From the NCBI RefSeq assembly GCF_017303315.1, contig NZ_JAFKOI010000011.1, forward strand, positions 53,035-117,034: a stretch of DNA of 64,000 bases, written 5' to 3'. The notes beneath the pieces were generated by a model, which was not told the DNA's origin, ran no database searches, and was given only the letters and a program-made list of their open reading frames with translations. A program made the position numbers and the translations under genes. This DNA comes from Bacillus sp. NTK071. Its GTDB lineage: Bacteria; Bacillota; Bacilli; Bacillales; Guptibacillaceae. Shown piece by piece: positions 1 through 7,623 of the stretch (positions are counted from its first letter, which is position 1; each line of letters begins with the position of its first letter).

Positions 1-2
1 TA

Positions 3-1793
3 TTAGAAAGAACAGAGAGCAATTACGAGGATTATCCTCGACCACAAATGAAACGTGAGTATTGGTACGACTTGAATGGTGAATGGCAGTTTGAATTTGA
101 TGATGAAGATCGTGGAGAAGGTGAAAAGTTTTATTTACAAGAGAGGGATCTTACTGATTCCATTCAAGTGCCTTATGCATATCAGAGTGCAAAATCTGGT
201 GTTCAAGTAGATGAAATTCATGAAGTGGTTTGGTATAAGCGTGAATTCCATTGGGACATAGACGGTAGTAAGAAGGTTTTGCTTCATTTTGAAGCAGTAG
301 ATTATTATACAAAAGTTTGGGTGAACGGGGAGTATATTGGGGACCATGAGGGTGGACATACACCATTTAGTTTTTCAATTACAAATGCGTTAAGTGAAGG
401 TCATAACACTGTTGTGATTAGAGTTGAAGATCGAAATAGTGTTGAACAGCCGATTGGAAAACAGTCATGGAAAGGCGAAAATTTTTTATGCTGGTATTCA
501 AGAACAACAGGAATATGGCAACCTGTTTGGCTAGAGGAAGTACCGACTTATCATATTGAAGATGTGAAGATGACGCCTTCAGTAGAAGATGGCAAACTAT
601 CCATTGAAGCGACTCTTCCTCGCCAAAAACAAAAGGCGTACCTCGAAGCATGTGTTTATTTTAAAGGGGAATGGATCGACACGGTTGGTGTATGGGTGAA
701 AGAGTATCAAACGAGCGTAGAACTAACAGCGAGCGTTGATTCTGACCAAGCTAATTTCCGCGTGTATTACTGGACACCAGATACGCCGAATTTGTATGAT
801 GTAACGTTTTCGTTAAGTGTTAAAAATGAAGTGATTGATAAGGTTGATAGCTATTTTGGTATGAGAAGTATTGAAGTACAGGATGGAAGGGTTCTTCTTA
901 ATAAAGAAACGTTCTATCAAAAGTTAATCCTCGACCAAGGGTATTATCCAGACTCACTAATGACAGCTGATTTTGAGCAAATGAAGACAGACTTACTCAA
1001 AGTGAAGGAAATGGGTTTCAATGGTGTCCGTCGTCACCAAACAATTGCTGACAGACGTTATATGACGCTTTGTGATCAGTTGGGTCTAGTGATGTGGGCT
1101 GAGATGCCAAGTAGCTTCAAGTTCACATGCAAATCGATGGCTCGGATGATGGATGAAACGAGAGAGATGGTTACAAAGCATTATAATCACCCTTCCGTTA
1201 TCATCTATACGCTAATGAATGAGTCGTGGGGTGTGAATGAAATCTATCATCGAGAAGATCAGCAAGCCTTTGTAAACGCTATCTATTATCAGACGAAGGC
1301 CCAGGACCCTAATCGTCTCATTGTTGGTAATGATGGTTGGGAGCATACAGTCACAGATTTATTAACGATACATGATTATAATTCGGATGCCGATTCTATG
1401 AGAACGAGTTACGAGAATAAGAGTGACTATGTAAACGGTAGCCCGTCGAAGACGAGTCGAAAGCAAAACTATGCAAAAGGATATGAGTATAAAGGTGAGC
1501 CGATCATCATTAGTGAATATGGCGGCATTGCTTATGGTAGTGAATCAAGAGAAGAAGAGTGGGGATATGGATTCAGGCCTCATACTCAGGAAGAAGTCAT
1601 TGATCGTTTAACGGCGTTAACGAAAGTCATCATGGAGAATGACGCCATTCAGGGGTTCTGTTATACGCAGCTAACAGATGTTGAGCAAGAAGTGAACGGT
1701 CTTCTCGACGATCGCCATGAAAACAAATTTAATACAGAAGAGATTAGGAAGATTCTATTATCTAAGCAGTCGAACGGTTTTATCTTTGAATAA
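3..1793 (+). CDS. Glycoside hydrolase family 2 protein (beta-galactosidase/beta-glucuronidase-like), 5' end outside window
   Basis: GH2 enzyme removing a terminal beta-linked sugar; the substrate cannot be read from sequence. The N-terminal jelly roll carries the GH2 phrase LNGEWQF, then an Ig-like sandwich, then a TIM barrel. Counting from the ATG at 48, the acid/base is E392 in LMNESWG and the nucleophile E490 in IISEYGG. The frame stays open from 48 to the window edge and encodes YPRPQ just before the ATG, which is typical GH2 N-terminal sequence, so the true start probably lies upstream and the ATG at 48 is internal. There is no signal peptide after 48, and with the partner symporter 17 nt downstream a cytoplasmic enzyme acting on an imported glycoside is likely. 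About 600 residues is short for LacZ but normal for the compact GH2 group. Confidence 0.85.
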   Translation, partial: LERTESNYEDYPRPQMKREYWYDLNGEWQFEFDDEDRGEGEKFYLQERDLTDSIQVPYAYQSAKSGVQVDEIHEVVWYKREFHWDIDGSKKVLLHFEAVDYYTKVWVNGEYIGDHEGGHTPFSFSITNALSEGHNTVVIRVEDRNSVEQPIGKQSWKGENFLCWYSRTTGIWQPVWLEEVPTYHIEDVKMTPSVEDGKLSIEATLPRQKQKAYLEACVYFKGEWIDTVGVWVKEYQTSVELTASVDSDQANFRVYYWTPDTPNLYDVTFSLSVKNEVIDKVDSYFGMRSIEVQDGRVLLNKETFYQKLILDQGYYPDSLMTADFEQMKTDLLKVKEMGFNGVRRHQTIADRRYMTLCDQLGLVMWAEMPSSFKFTCKSMARMMDETREMVTKHYNHPSVIIYTLMNESWGVNEIYHREDQQAFVNAIYYQTKAQDPNRLIVGNDGWEHTVTDLLTIHDYNSDADSMRTSYENKSDYVNGSPSKTSRKQNYAKGYEYKGEPIIISEYGGIAYGSESREEEWGYGFRPHTQEEVIDRLTALTKVIMENDAIQGFCYTQLTDVEQEVNGLLDDRHENKFNTEEIRKILLSKQSNGFIFE

Positions 1794-1810
1794 AAAGGAG
1801 GAAGTAAACC

Positions 1811-3199
1811 ATGGAAACAGCTAGAAACTACTCGTCACCTGATGTGGATACCAAAGAGGATATTCGAACGAAAGAGTTTGCTTCATATTTTGGTTATGGG
1901 TTCGGACAATGCATTAGCTTCGGGTTAGTAGGGTCCTACATTTTATTTTTCTATACGGATATTCTAGGGATTTCAGCTGCAGCAGCAAGTATTATTTTCC
2001 TAATAGCCAGAACTTGGGATGCGATTAACGACCCAATGATGGCTTCTGTAATGGATACCCTGCATTCAAAGCATGGGAAATTCCGTCCGTATTTAAAATA
2101 CATGCCGTTCTTTGTCGCGTTGATTACGATTGTGTGTTTTCTACCTTTAGACGGTATTAGTCCAACAGCGAAATTACTATATGCTGGTGGGACGTATATC
2201 CTATGGGGGATGATTTACACGGTTTCTGATGTTCCTTATTGGTCACTTTCTTCTGTTATGAGTCAGGATGCGCAGCAGCGTACGAAGCTAATCACATTTG
2301 CAAACATGGGTGTTTTTGCTGGGATCGCCTTGTCACCAGTACTATTTGTTCCCCTTGCTGAATGGTTAGGTGGAGGTGATAAAGGACAGGGATATTTCCT
2401 TGCCACCGTTGTTCTTATGGCTTTTGCTCTGCCTATTATGTTGAATGGTTTTAAGAATACGAAAGAACGAGTTAAAGCACCAAAAACGAAAGTGAAGCTT
2501 TCAGATGCAGCGAGAGCGATTAAGGCAAACAAACCAATGTTTGCAGTATTAGTCGTTTTCTTCTGCAATGTGTTTATGAACATAACTCAAGCCTTGAACG
2601 TATTCTTTTTCACGTACAATCTTGGAAACGCTTCCTTGATGTCCATCTTCGGGATAATTAGTTTAGCGAGCTGTATTGGTTTCTTCGTTATTCCGTCCTT
2701 AGCAAAGAAATTTAAAAAGAAACATATGCTGATGACGATTGTCGCGCTTGACATTGTTATTCGAATCATCTGGTTTACTGTCGGTTATTCTAGTGTATTC
2801 ATTTCCTTTGTTTTCATAGCAATCACAATGCTACTTTATACTGCAACAGGTCCATTAATTTCATCTATGCTTGCTGAAACGATTGAATATACCGAATTGA
2901 AAACAGGAAAACGAAACGAAGCGATCATTTTTTCAGGACAAACATTTACTGGTAAGCTTTCCGTTGCTATTGCTGGCGGTGCTACCGGACTAATTTTGAC
3001 ATGGATTAATTACCGTCCTAATGAGGTCCAAACAGATTTCACTCTAGATATGATGTTTTTCGTTATCGCGCTTTTACCTGCACTAGGATCTCTCATCAGA
3101 TTAATTGTCATGTATTTCTATTCTTATACAGAAGATGAGTATAATGAAATCGTAGAAAAATTACACGAGAGAAAGATGAGGGAAGAACTGAAAGCCTGA
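1811..3199 (+). CDS. GPH-family sugar:cation symporter (MFS superfamily)
   Basis: A 462-residue polytopic membrane protein with about 12 hydrophobic segments and the glycoside-pentoside-hexuronide (GPH) signatures: RTWDAINDPMM after the second helix and an early FGYGFGQ segment. The family (MelB, XynB, UidB) imports glycosides with Na+ or H+. AAGGAGG sits 8 nt before the ATG. Only 17 nt separate it from the GH2 gene, so the two form an operon for uptake and intracellular hydrolysis of one glycoside. A hairpin follows the stop. The substrate is unknown. Confidence 0.88.
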   Translation: METARNYSSPDVDTKEDIRTKEFASYFGYGFGQCISFGLVGSYILFFYTDILGISAAAASIIFLIARTWDAINDPMMASVMDTLHSKHGKFRPYLKYMPFFVALITIVCFLPLDGISPTAKLLYAGGTYILWGMIYTVSDVPYWSLSSVMSQDAQQRTKLITFANMGVFAGIALSPVLFVPLAEWLGGGDKGQGYFLATVVLMAFALPIMLNGFKNTKERVKAPKTKVKLSDAARAIKANKPMFAVLVVFFCNVFMNITQALNVFFFTYNLGNASLMSIFGIISLASCIGFFVIPSLAKKFKKKHMLMTIVALDIVIRIIWFTVGYSSVFISFVFIAITMLLYTATGPLISSMLAETIEYTELKTGKRNEAIIFSGQTFTGKLSVAIAGGATGLILTWINYRPNEVQTDFTLDMMFFVIALLPALGSLIRLIVMYFYSYTEDEYNEIVEKLHERKMREELKA

Positions 3200-3214
3200 A
3201 CAGTAAAATGAACG

Positions 3215-3240
3215 TAGCCCCCTGGTCTTTAAGGGGGCTA
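3215..3240 (+). terminator. Stem-loop terminator after the GH2-GPH operon
   Basis: TAGCCCCCT pairs with AGGGGGCTA around an 8-nt loop, just after the symporter stop. The following U-tract is weak (ATACTGTTTAG), so termination may be partial and some transcripts may run into the ArsR gene. Confidence 0.6.
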
Positions 3241-3308
3241 ATACTGTTTAGTAGACAGTTTGTTATAATAGTTTTGAATGAATAGATGACAATCATGGTG
3301 GTGTTTAT

Positions 3309-4238
3309 TTGAAAAAGTTGCAACTGTCTTTTGACAATATCGTTCCGATCAGTAAAGCGCTCGCTAACCAAACTCGTGTGCAAATTCTACAGCTTCTAAG
3401 TGAAAAGCCCTACAATGTAAATGATTTAGCTGAGAAGTTGAGCTTGCCCTTTTCAACAACAGCTTCACACGTAAATAAATTAGAAGAAGTAGATCTAATC
3501 GTAACTAATCTTGTACCTGGAAGAGGAACCCAGAAAGTAAGTGCCATCAATTACGATCGAATTGTAATGGATCTATATACGGAAGATGAACAACGTGCAG
3601 AACATGAATTAACCTTTGAAATGCCTATTGGTGATTATCTTGACTGTCATGTTGTTCCGAATTGCGGAATAGTAGATGAGAAAGATTTTATAGGAATGCA
3701 GGATGATCCGCGATCATTTTATGAACCGGATCGAAAGCGTGCTCAGCTTCTGTTCTTTAAGGATGGATATGTAGAATATCGTTTTCCTAACCGTATTCCA
3801 TATGGGTATCAAGCAAGTGAATTGGAAATTAGCACTGAAATTTGTTCTGAAGCACCAAATCATAAGTTAGATTGGCCTTCTGACATAACAGCTTGGATTA
3901 ATCACGAAGAAATAGGAACATGGACATCGCCAGGTGACTTTGGTGGTGAAAGAGGTTTATTAACCCCCGAATGGTGGCGAACAAATCTTACTCAGTATGG
4001 GATATTAAAGCGATGGAAAGTAAACAAGAGCGGGTGTTATGTTGATGGAGAAAAGGTTTCCCACCTTACCATCGATCAATTCAATTTATCAAGCTACCCT
4101 TATATTGCTTTTCGTTTGGGTATTAAAGAAGACGCTGTTAACAGCGGTGGAATGAATTTATTTGGTCCTAAGTTTGGTAACCATGAACAGGGGATTGTTG
4201 TTCATATAAAATATGAGCCAAACATAGTGGGAGAGTAA
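3309..4238 (+). CDS. ArsR-family winged-helix regulator with a long C-terminal domain
   Basis: The first ~85 residues are an ArsR-type winged helix: the phrases ISKALANQTRVQILQLLSEK, NVNDLAEKLSLP and TASHVNKLEE give helices 1-4. The remaining ~220 residues (WINHEEIGTW, EWWRTNLTQYG, YPYIAFRLGIK) are rich in aromatic and Gly/Asn turns and predicted beta. This looks like a jelly-roll-like ligand domain rather than the metal site of classic ~110-residue ArsR proteins; none of the usual CxC metal motifs is present. The start is TTG at 3309, preceded by GGTGGTG. It follows the glycosidase-symporter pair in the same direction and is the obvious local regulator, possibly sensing a sugar. The C-terminal function is inference. 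Confidence 0.72.
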   Translation: MKKLQLSFDNIVPISKALANQTRVQILQLLSEKPYNVNDLAEKLSLPFSTTASHVNKLEEVDLIVTNLVPGRGTQKVSAINYDRIVMDLYTEDEQRAEHELTFEMPIGDYLDCHVVPNCGIVDEKDFIGMQDDPRSFYEPDRKRAQLLFFKDGYVEYRFPNRIPYGYQASELEISTEICSEAPNHKLDWPSDITAWINHEEIGTWTSPGDFGGERGLLTPEWWRTNLTQYGILKRWKVNKSGCYVDGEKVSHLTIDQFNLSSYPYIAFRLGIKEDAVNSGGMNLFGPKFGNHEQGIVVHIKYEPNIVGE

Positions 4239-4244
4239 GTAGAA

Positions 4245-4274
4245 AAACTCTCTTAAAAAGTAATAAGAGAGTTT
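4245..4274. terminator. Bidirectional terminator between convergent genes
   Basis: Perfect arms AAACTCTCTTA / TAAGAGAGTTT with an 8-nt loop. Read on the minus strand it is followed by TTTTTC, so it mainly serves the minus-strand GerP-like gene, and it also lies after the ArsR stop. Confidence 0.65.
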
Positions 4275-4304
4275 GATTACTACTTTATGAAAGAATAATG
4301 AGGC

Positions 4305-4493
4305 CTATTTCCCACTTCTAATTCCTTTTGCAATGCTATAAAAGTTGTTTACGATCATAAACGAACCTGTATTGCCTCCGCCTGATCCAGTGACACTGTT
4401 ACTAACAGATATAGGCGAAATAGTATGAGCGCATTGTACGACTGTTCCACTATTATTTGTGATAATAACCGGTCCTTTGATAAAGCATCCCAC
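4305..4493 (-). CDS. Spore germination protein, GerPA/GerPF family
   Basis: A 62-residue protein of the GerPA/GerPF family: a short beta-rich chain with a Ser/Gly/Asn-rich turn (NSVTGSGGGNTGSF) and the terminal phrase FMIVNNFYSIAK. GerP proteins sit in or under the spore coat and help germinants pass to their receptors. The start is GTG at 4493 with GAGGAGTG about 8 nt upstream. It is a lone paralog here rather than part of a gerPABCDEF operon. It supports a spore-forming host; its exact role in the coat is unknown. Confidence 0.72.
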   Translation of the reverse strand: MGCFIKGPVIITNNSGTVVQCAHTISPISVSNSVTGSGGGNTGSFMIVNNFYSIAKGIRSGK

Positions 4494-4588
4494 TTGCGAT
4501 CACTCCTCTACAACGTCTACTTTCAGTATATGGACAAACAGCAAAAGTGCTTGGACATCATTCAAGAAAAATATAGTGTAAAGGAAAA

Positions 4589-4608
4589 AACGCTCATCTC
4601 TGAGCGTT
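4589..4608 (-). terminator. Terminator of the 81-residue gene
   Basis: Perfect 8-bp arms AACGCTCA / TGAGCGTT with a TCTC loop; on the minus strand it is followed by TTTTTT. Confidence 0.8.
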
Positions 4609-4616
4609 CTGTTTGT

Positions 4617-4862
4617 TTACCAGAAAAAGAATGGTGAATAGCTGTAAGCTGCAATTGATGCAAGTCCAACAGCAATGAGGGCTGCCCCTAAAAAGAAGTA
4701 ATTTCCAAAGCCAGATCCATCATTACCTTCTCCATCCATAGGGCGAAGGTAAACATGTTCATTATCGCAATGATCGATGTATCCGTAATGGGTAGTTCCA
4801 CCATGACAGCGAATCGCTACACATCTACCAATATTGTTCGTAAACTCGTCGTGAAAAGACAT
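4617..4862 (-). CDS. Small conserved-looking protein, possible spore protein with one membrane segment
   Basis: 81 residues. The N-terminal half (GRCVAIRCHGGTTHYGYIDH and VYLRPM) has the rhythm of a small Sm-like beta barrel. The C-terminal half is Gly-rich and then a hydrophobic helix (NYFFLGAALIAVGLASIAAYS) ending in an aromatic SPFFFW tail. Two His and two Cys lie in the first half. Its own terminator follows. A CATAnnnTA element lies 42-50 bp upstream of the start, with an AC 17 bp further on, as expected for the mother-cell factor SigK, which would make it a coat-layer or late spore protein. I do not recognise the family with certainty. Confidence 0.6.
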   Translation of the reverse strand: MSFHDEFTNNIGRCVAIRCHGGTTHYGYIDHCDNEHVYLRPMDGEGNDGSGFGNYFFLGAALIAVGLASIAAYSYSPFFFW

Positions 4863-4903
4863 CAGTTTTCCTCACTTTCGTTATCGTGCTAGAGTCACAT
4901 TAT

Positions 4904-4931
4904 TAAACTATGAAGTCATAACTAGAAACGT
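4904..4931 (-). promoter_or_regulatory. Possible SigK-type promoter for the 81-residue gene
   Basis: On the minus strand, AC at 4931-4930, a 17-nt spacer, then CATAGTTTA at 4912-4904. This fits the SigK pattern (AC / CATAnnnTA). The -35 signal is too short to be secure. Confidence 0.4.
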
Positions 4932-5027
4932 TTGGACAGGAATGGAGAGGTAGAGAATTGTGCCTTTAAACTGGAAAGAAAGGACCCTCCAAATTTTTAT
5001 TATTTTGTGATGAGTAATAAAGACACA

Positions 5028-5061
5028 AAAGACTGAGATCAAGATTATGATCTCAGTCTTT
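5028..5061 (-). terminator. Terminator of the cstA-side small gene
   Basis: Arms AAAGACTGAGATC / GATCTCAGTCTTT, 8-nt loop, followed by TTTGTGTC on the minus strand. It sits immediately after the 49-residue gene's stop. Confidence 0.75.
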
Positions 5062-5064
5062 CTA

Positions 5065-5214
5065 CTATAGAAATACGATTAGCGCGATTCCACCTATGAA
5101 TAAACAGCTAAGAATGATTTTTCCGTACAAAGGGAGTTGCTCTTTCCCTTTTTCATTTATCCGTTCTTCCTCTTCATCGACAGTATCTTTATATTTCGTA
5201 TTACAGCAGCCCAT
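5065..5214 (-). CDS. 49-residue tail-anchored membrane protein downstream of cstA
   Basis: A short reading frame starting at the ATG at 5214 and encoding MGCCNTKYKDTVDEEEER, a charged middle, and one C-terminal hydrophobic helix (IILSCLFIGGIALIVFL) that ends the protein. The ribosome site AAAGGGGAGG lies 5 nt before the ATG and a strong terminator follows the stop, so it is very likely a real gene. It lies 78 nt after cstA on the same strand and may be co-transcribed. In enterobacteria CstA/BtsT-type transporters also have a small downstream partner (YbdD/YjiX), but I see no sequence similarity to those. Function unknown. Confidence 0.68.
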   Translation of the reverse strand: MGCCNTKYKDTVDEEEERINEKGKEQLPLYGKIILSCLFIGGIALIVFL

Positions 5215-5292
5215 CTAACCTCCCCTTTTAAATTAGAATTTCATCAAGACCTTGAGTGGGGTCACTGCTCCTAGAGGTCCGATTGTTTCACT

Positions 5293-6750
5293 TTACGCCA
5301 CGCTGTCCTTGGTCAATTCAGAGATGTCTTCTTCAAGTGGCGTGTTGGCAGCACGCTGTTTTCTTGCTGAGAAGAAGAAGGCAACGATGACGGCAATTGT
5401 AATGATTGTTGCGCCAATATAGGCAATGTTCATTGGCAACCTAAATCCAATTGGAGCGTTTAAAATGTACGTAGTAGTTGCCATTGTGATGAAAATAGCT
5501 GGAATCATCGCAATCCAATAGTTCTTTTTCGCAATGAATAGATACATAGCACCAACCCATAGTGCAATCATAGCTGTTGATTGGTTAGCCCATGAGAAGT
5601 AGCGCCAAAGTAGAGTAAAGTCAATTTTTGTTAGACCGAATGCAACCACGAAAAGTGGAAGAGCGATCCAAAGACGGCTAGATACTTTACGTTGTGAGTA
5701 GTTGAAATAATCGGCAATGATCATACGTGCACTTCGGAATGCCGTATCGCCTGATGTAATTGGAAGTACGATAACACCAAGAATAGCTAGCGTTCCACCG
5801 ATTGCGCCCAGCATTAATGTAGAAGCTTCACTTACGATCGCAGCAGGTCCGCCGTTAGCAAGCAGTTCATTCAATCCTACAGGACCATTAAATAGGCTCA
5901 TTGCAGCAGCAGCCCAGATCATTGCAATAACACCTTCAGCAATCATCATACCGTAGAAAATTTTGCGCCCTTGTTTTTCATTTTGTGTTGTACGTGAAAT
6001 AATCGGTGTTTGTGTTGCGTGAAAACCTGATAGTGCTCCACAAGAAATCGTCAAGAATAAGAGCGGGAATACCGGTGCACTGTCAGGGTGAAGGTTGCTT
6101 AGTGTGATTTCTGGAATTGGTGCACCTGTGACCACAAGTCCTGTCCCAACACCTATTGCACTGATGAGTAGCAATGCGCCGAATATGGGATAAAAACGTC
6201 CAATGATTTTATCTATCGGTAGCAATGTCGCAAGAATGTAATAAACAAAGATTGCACCGAGAATAAGGCCCATTGTAGCCCAGCCATTCATTAGGTTACT
6301 TAAGAGACCAGCAGGTGCAGTAACGAACACTGTTCCAGTAAGGAGAAGTAACAATACAGCGAAAGCGTTTACAACATGCTTCATCACTTTACCAAGAAAT
6401 CTACCAGCAAGCTCAGGCAGGTGAGCGCCCCGGTTACGAATGGAAATCATTCCAGTTAAATAATCATGCACGGCTCCAGCGAAAATACAGCCAAATACGA
6501 TCCACAGAAAGGCAACCGGACCATAAAGAGCTCCTAGAATTGGTCCGAAAATAGGGCCGACACCGGCAATATTTAAGAGTTGGATTAATGAGTTCTTTTT
6601 TGTGTTCATCGGTAGGTAATCAACACCATCTTGATGCGTGTATGCTGGTGTTTGGCGTGCTTCCTTAACTCCGAAAGTCTTTTCTACAAATTTACCATAG
6701 GTAAAGTAACCGATAATGAGAAGTGCAACTCCTGCTAAAAATGTATACAT
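5293..6750 (-). CDS. cstA: CstA-family carbon starvation/pyruvate transporter
   Basis: A 485-residue polytopic membrane protein of the CstA family. Family phrases are present: GPIFGPILGALYGPVAFLWIVFG near residue 70 and GAVHDYLTGMISIRN (~100); FRSARMIIADYF lies near residue 340. E. coli members (CstA, BtsT) import pyruvate and CstA has also been linked to peptides. This is the short form of roughly 480 residues rather than the ~700-residue E. coli form. It lies just downstream of lytS-lytT on the same strand with a 138-nt control region holding three 21-bp-spaced repeats and a cre-like box. This mirrors the enterobacterial BtsSR-BtsT arrangement, so pyruvate import under LytST control is the likely role (inference). 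Confidence 0.87.
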   Translation of the reverse strand: MYTFLAGVALLIIGYFTYGKFVEKTFGVKEARQTPAYTHQDGVDYLPMNTKKNSLIQLLNIAGVGPIFGPILGALYGPVAFLWIVFGCIFAGAVHDYLTGMISIRNRGAHLPELAGRFLGKVMKHVVNAFAVLLLLLTGTVFVTAPAGLLSNLMNGWATMGLILGAIFVYYILATLLPIDKIIGRFYPIFGALLLISAIGVGTGLVVTGAPIPEITLSNLHPDSAPVFPLLFLTISCGALSGFHATQTPIISRTTQNEKQGRKIFYGMMIAEGVIAMIWAAAAMSLFNGPVGLNELLANGGPAAIVSEASTLMLGAIGGTLAILGVIVLPITSGDTAFRSARMIIADYFNYSQRKVSSRLWIALPLFVVAFGLTKIDFTLLWRYFSWANQSTAMIALWVGAMYLFIAKKNYWIAMIPAIFITMATTTYILNAPIGFRLPMNIAYIGATIITIAVIVAFFFSARKQRAANTPLEEDISELTKDSVA

Positions 6751-6772
6751 AATATCAACCCTTTCCGTTCTT

Positions 6773-6786
6773 TGTATGCGTTTACA
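6773..6786 (-). promoter_or_regulatory. cre-like CcpA site at the cstA promoter
   Basis: TGTATGCGTTTACA matches the cre consensus TGWNANCGNTNWCA at all but one position. It lies 4 nt beyond the probable -10 (6790-6795), over the start-point region, a position where CcpA would repress. Confidence 0.5.
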
Positions 6787-6789
6787 TAT

Positions 6790-6795
6790 AGTATA
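6790..6795 (-). promoter_or_regulatory. Probable -10 box of cstA
   Basis: TATACT on the minus strand. The bases at -35 (around CTACTC) do not resemble TTGACA, as expected for an activator-dependent promoter. Confidence 0.45.
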
Positions 6796-6830
6796 AGAGA
6801 GAAAAGGGGTGAGTAGGGTGTTTTGACGTT

Positions 6831-6880
6831 AACATGCAATAATGAGTGTCCAACATGCAAGAAATAGAGGCTGACATGCA
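6831..6880. promoter_or_regulatory. Three 21-bp-spaced direct repeats, probable LytT binding array
   Basis: ACATGCA occurs at 6832, 6853 and 6874, exactly 21 bp (two helical turns) apart; two copies extend to AACATGCAA. LytTR-domain regulators (BtsR, AgrA, ComE) bind pairs of short direct repeats with about this period. The array lies between lytT and the cstA promoter, with the nearest repeat roughly 50 bp upstream of the inferred start. Confidence 0.6.
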
Positions 6881-6888
6881 CTCTTATT

Positions 6889-7620
6889 TTATAGTTCTAG
6901 TTTTGCACGAAGGGGCTTAACGTAATTGCGGCTTACTGAGAGTTTATCTTTCACTCCTTCTAGCTCGAGTTGATATGCACCATTAAACCACGGTGTAAGG
7001 CGTGTTACATACTGAAGATTTACAACATAGCCTTTATGAATCCTAAAAAAAGAATGAGGGGAGAGACGGCTTTCAAGCTCTTTCAGAGTTGTCTTCACTT
7101 CATATGCACTGCTTCGTGTAATGATCCGTGAAACTTTGTCATCGCGGAAAACATAAAGAATATCACTTGGATCAAGGTAGTGAATATCCCCTTCGATTTC
7201 AATTGAAAGTTTGCTTTTCTTCAGCGGCTCTTGGTCCCCTTTGTGTAAAGGGTGAACCATTCTCTCAAGGCGTTGCACCGTTTGTTTTAGCTGTTCTTCA
7301 TCGTATGGTTTGAGCAAATAATCTACAGCTTCATAACGAAAGGCTTCAGCAGCGAATTCAGGATAGGCAGTAGCAAAAACAATGAGCGGCGGTTTTTTCA
7401 GCTCAATTAATGCTTTTGCTGCTTCCATACCATTCATACGGGGCATCTCTACATCAAGAAACACAACGTCAGGTTGAAGCTGAAGGGCTTTAATAACAGC
7501 AGCCTCACCAGAATCTGCTTCTCCTAAAACTTCTATCGCTTGGAATTGATCAAGAAGATGGACTAATTCCTGGCGACTGTAACGTTCATCATCAACGATC
7601 AGTATTTTAATCTTGTTCAT
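6889..7620 (-). CDS. lytT: LytT-type response regulator (REC-LytTR)
   Basis: 243 residues. The REC domain covers 1-~125 with the acidic pair in VDDERYSRQE, the phosphoacceptor Asp in VVFLDVEMPRMNG and the conserved Lys in DYLLKPYD. The LytTR DNA-binding domain covers ~140-243 (DILYVFRDDKVSRI, SFFRIHKGYVVNL, VSRNYVKPLRAKL). It is 3 nt downstream of lytS, so translationally coupled. LytTR proteins bind short direct repeats; such an array lies just past its own stop codon in front of cstA, the likely target. In B. subtilis LytST controls a pyruvate-linked operon. Confidence 0.9.
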   Translation of the reverse strand: MNKIKILIVDDERYSRQELVHLLDQFQAIEVLGEADSGEAAVIKALQLQPDVVFLDVEMPRMNGMEAAKALIELKKPPLIVFATAYPEFAAEAFRYEAVDYLLKPYDEEQLKQTVQRLERMVHPLHKGDQEPLKKSKLSIEIEGDIHYLDPSDILYVFRDDKVSRIITRSSAYEVKTTLKELESRLSPHSFFRIHKGYVVNLQYVTRLTPWFNGAYQLELEGVKDKLSVSRNYVKPLRAKLEL

Positions 7621-7623
7621 ATC

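Noticed and set aside
2263..2583. 106-codon minus-strand frame inside the GPH symporter
   Set aside because: Shadow of the real gene; composition is that of reversed membrane-protein codons.
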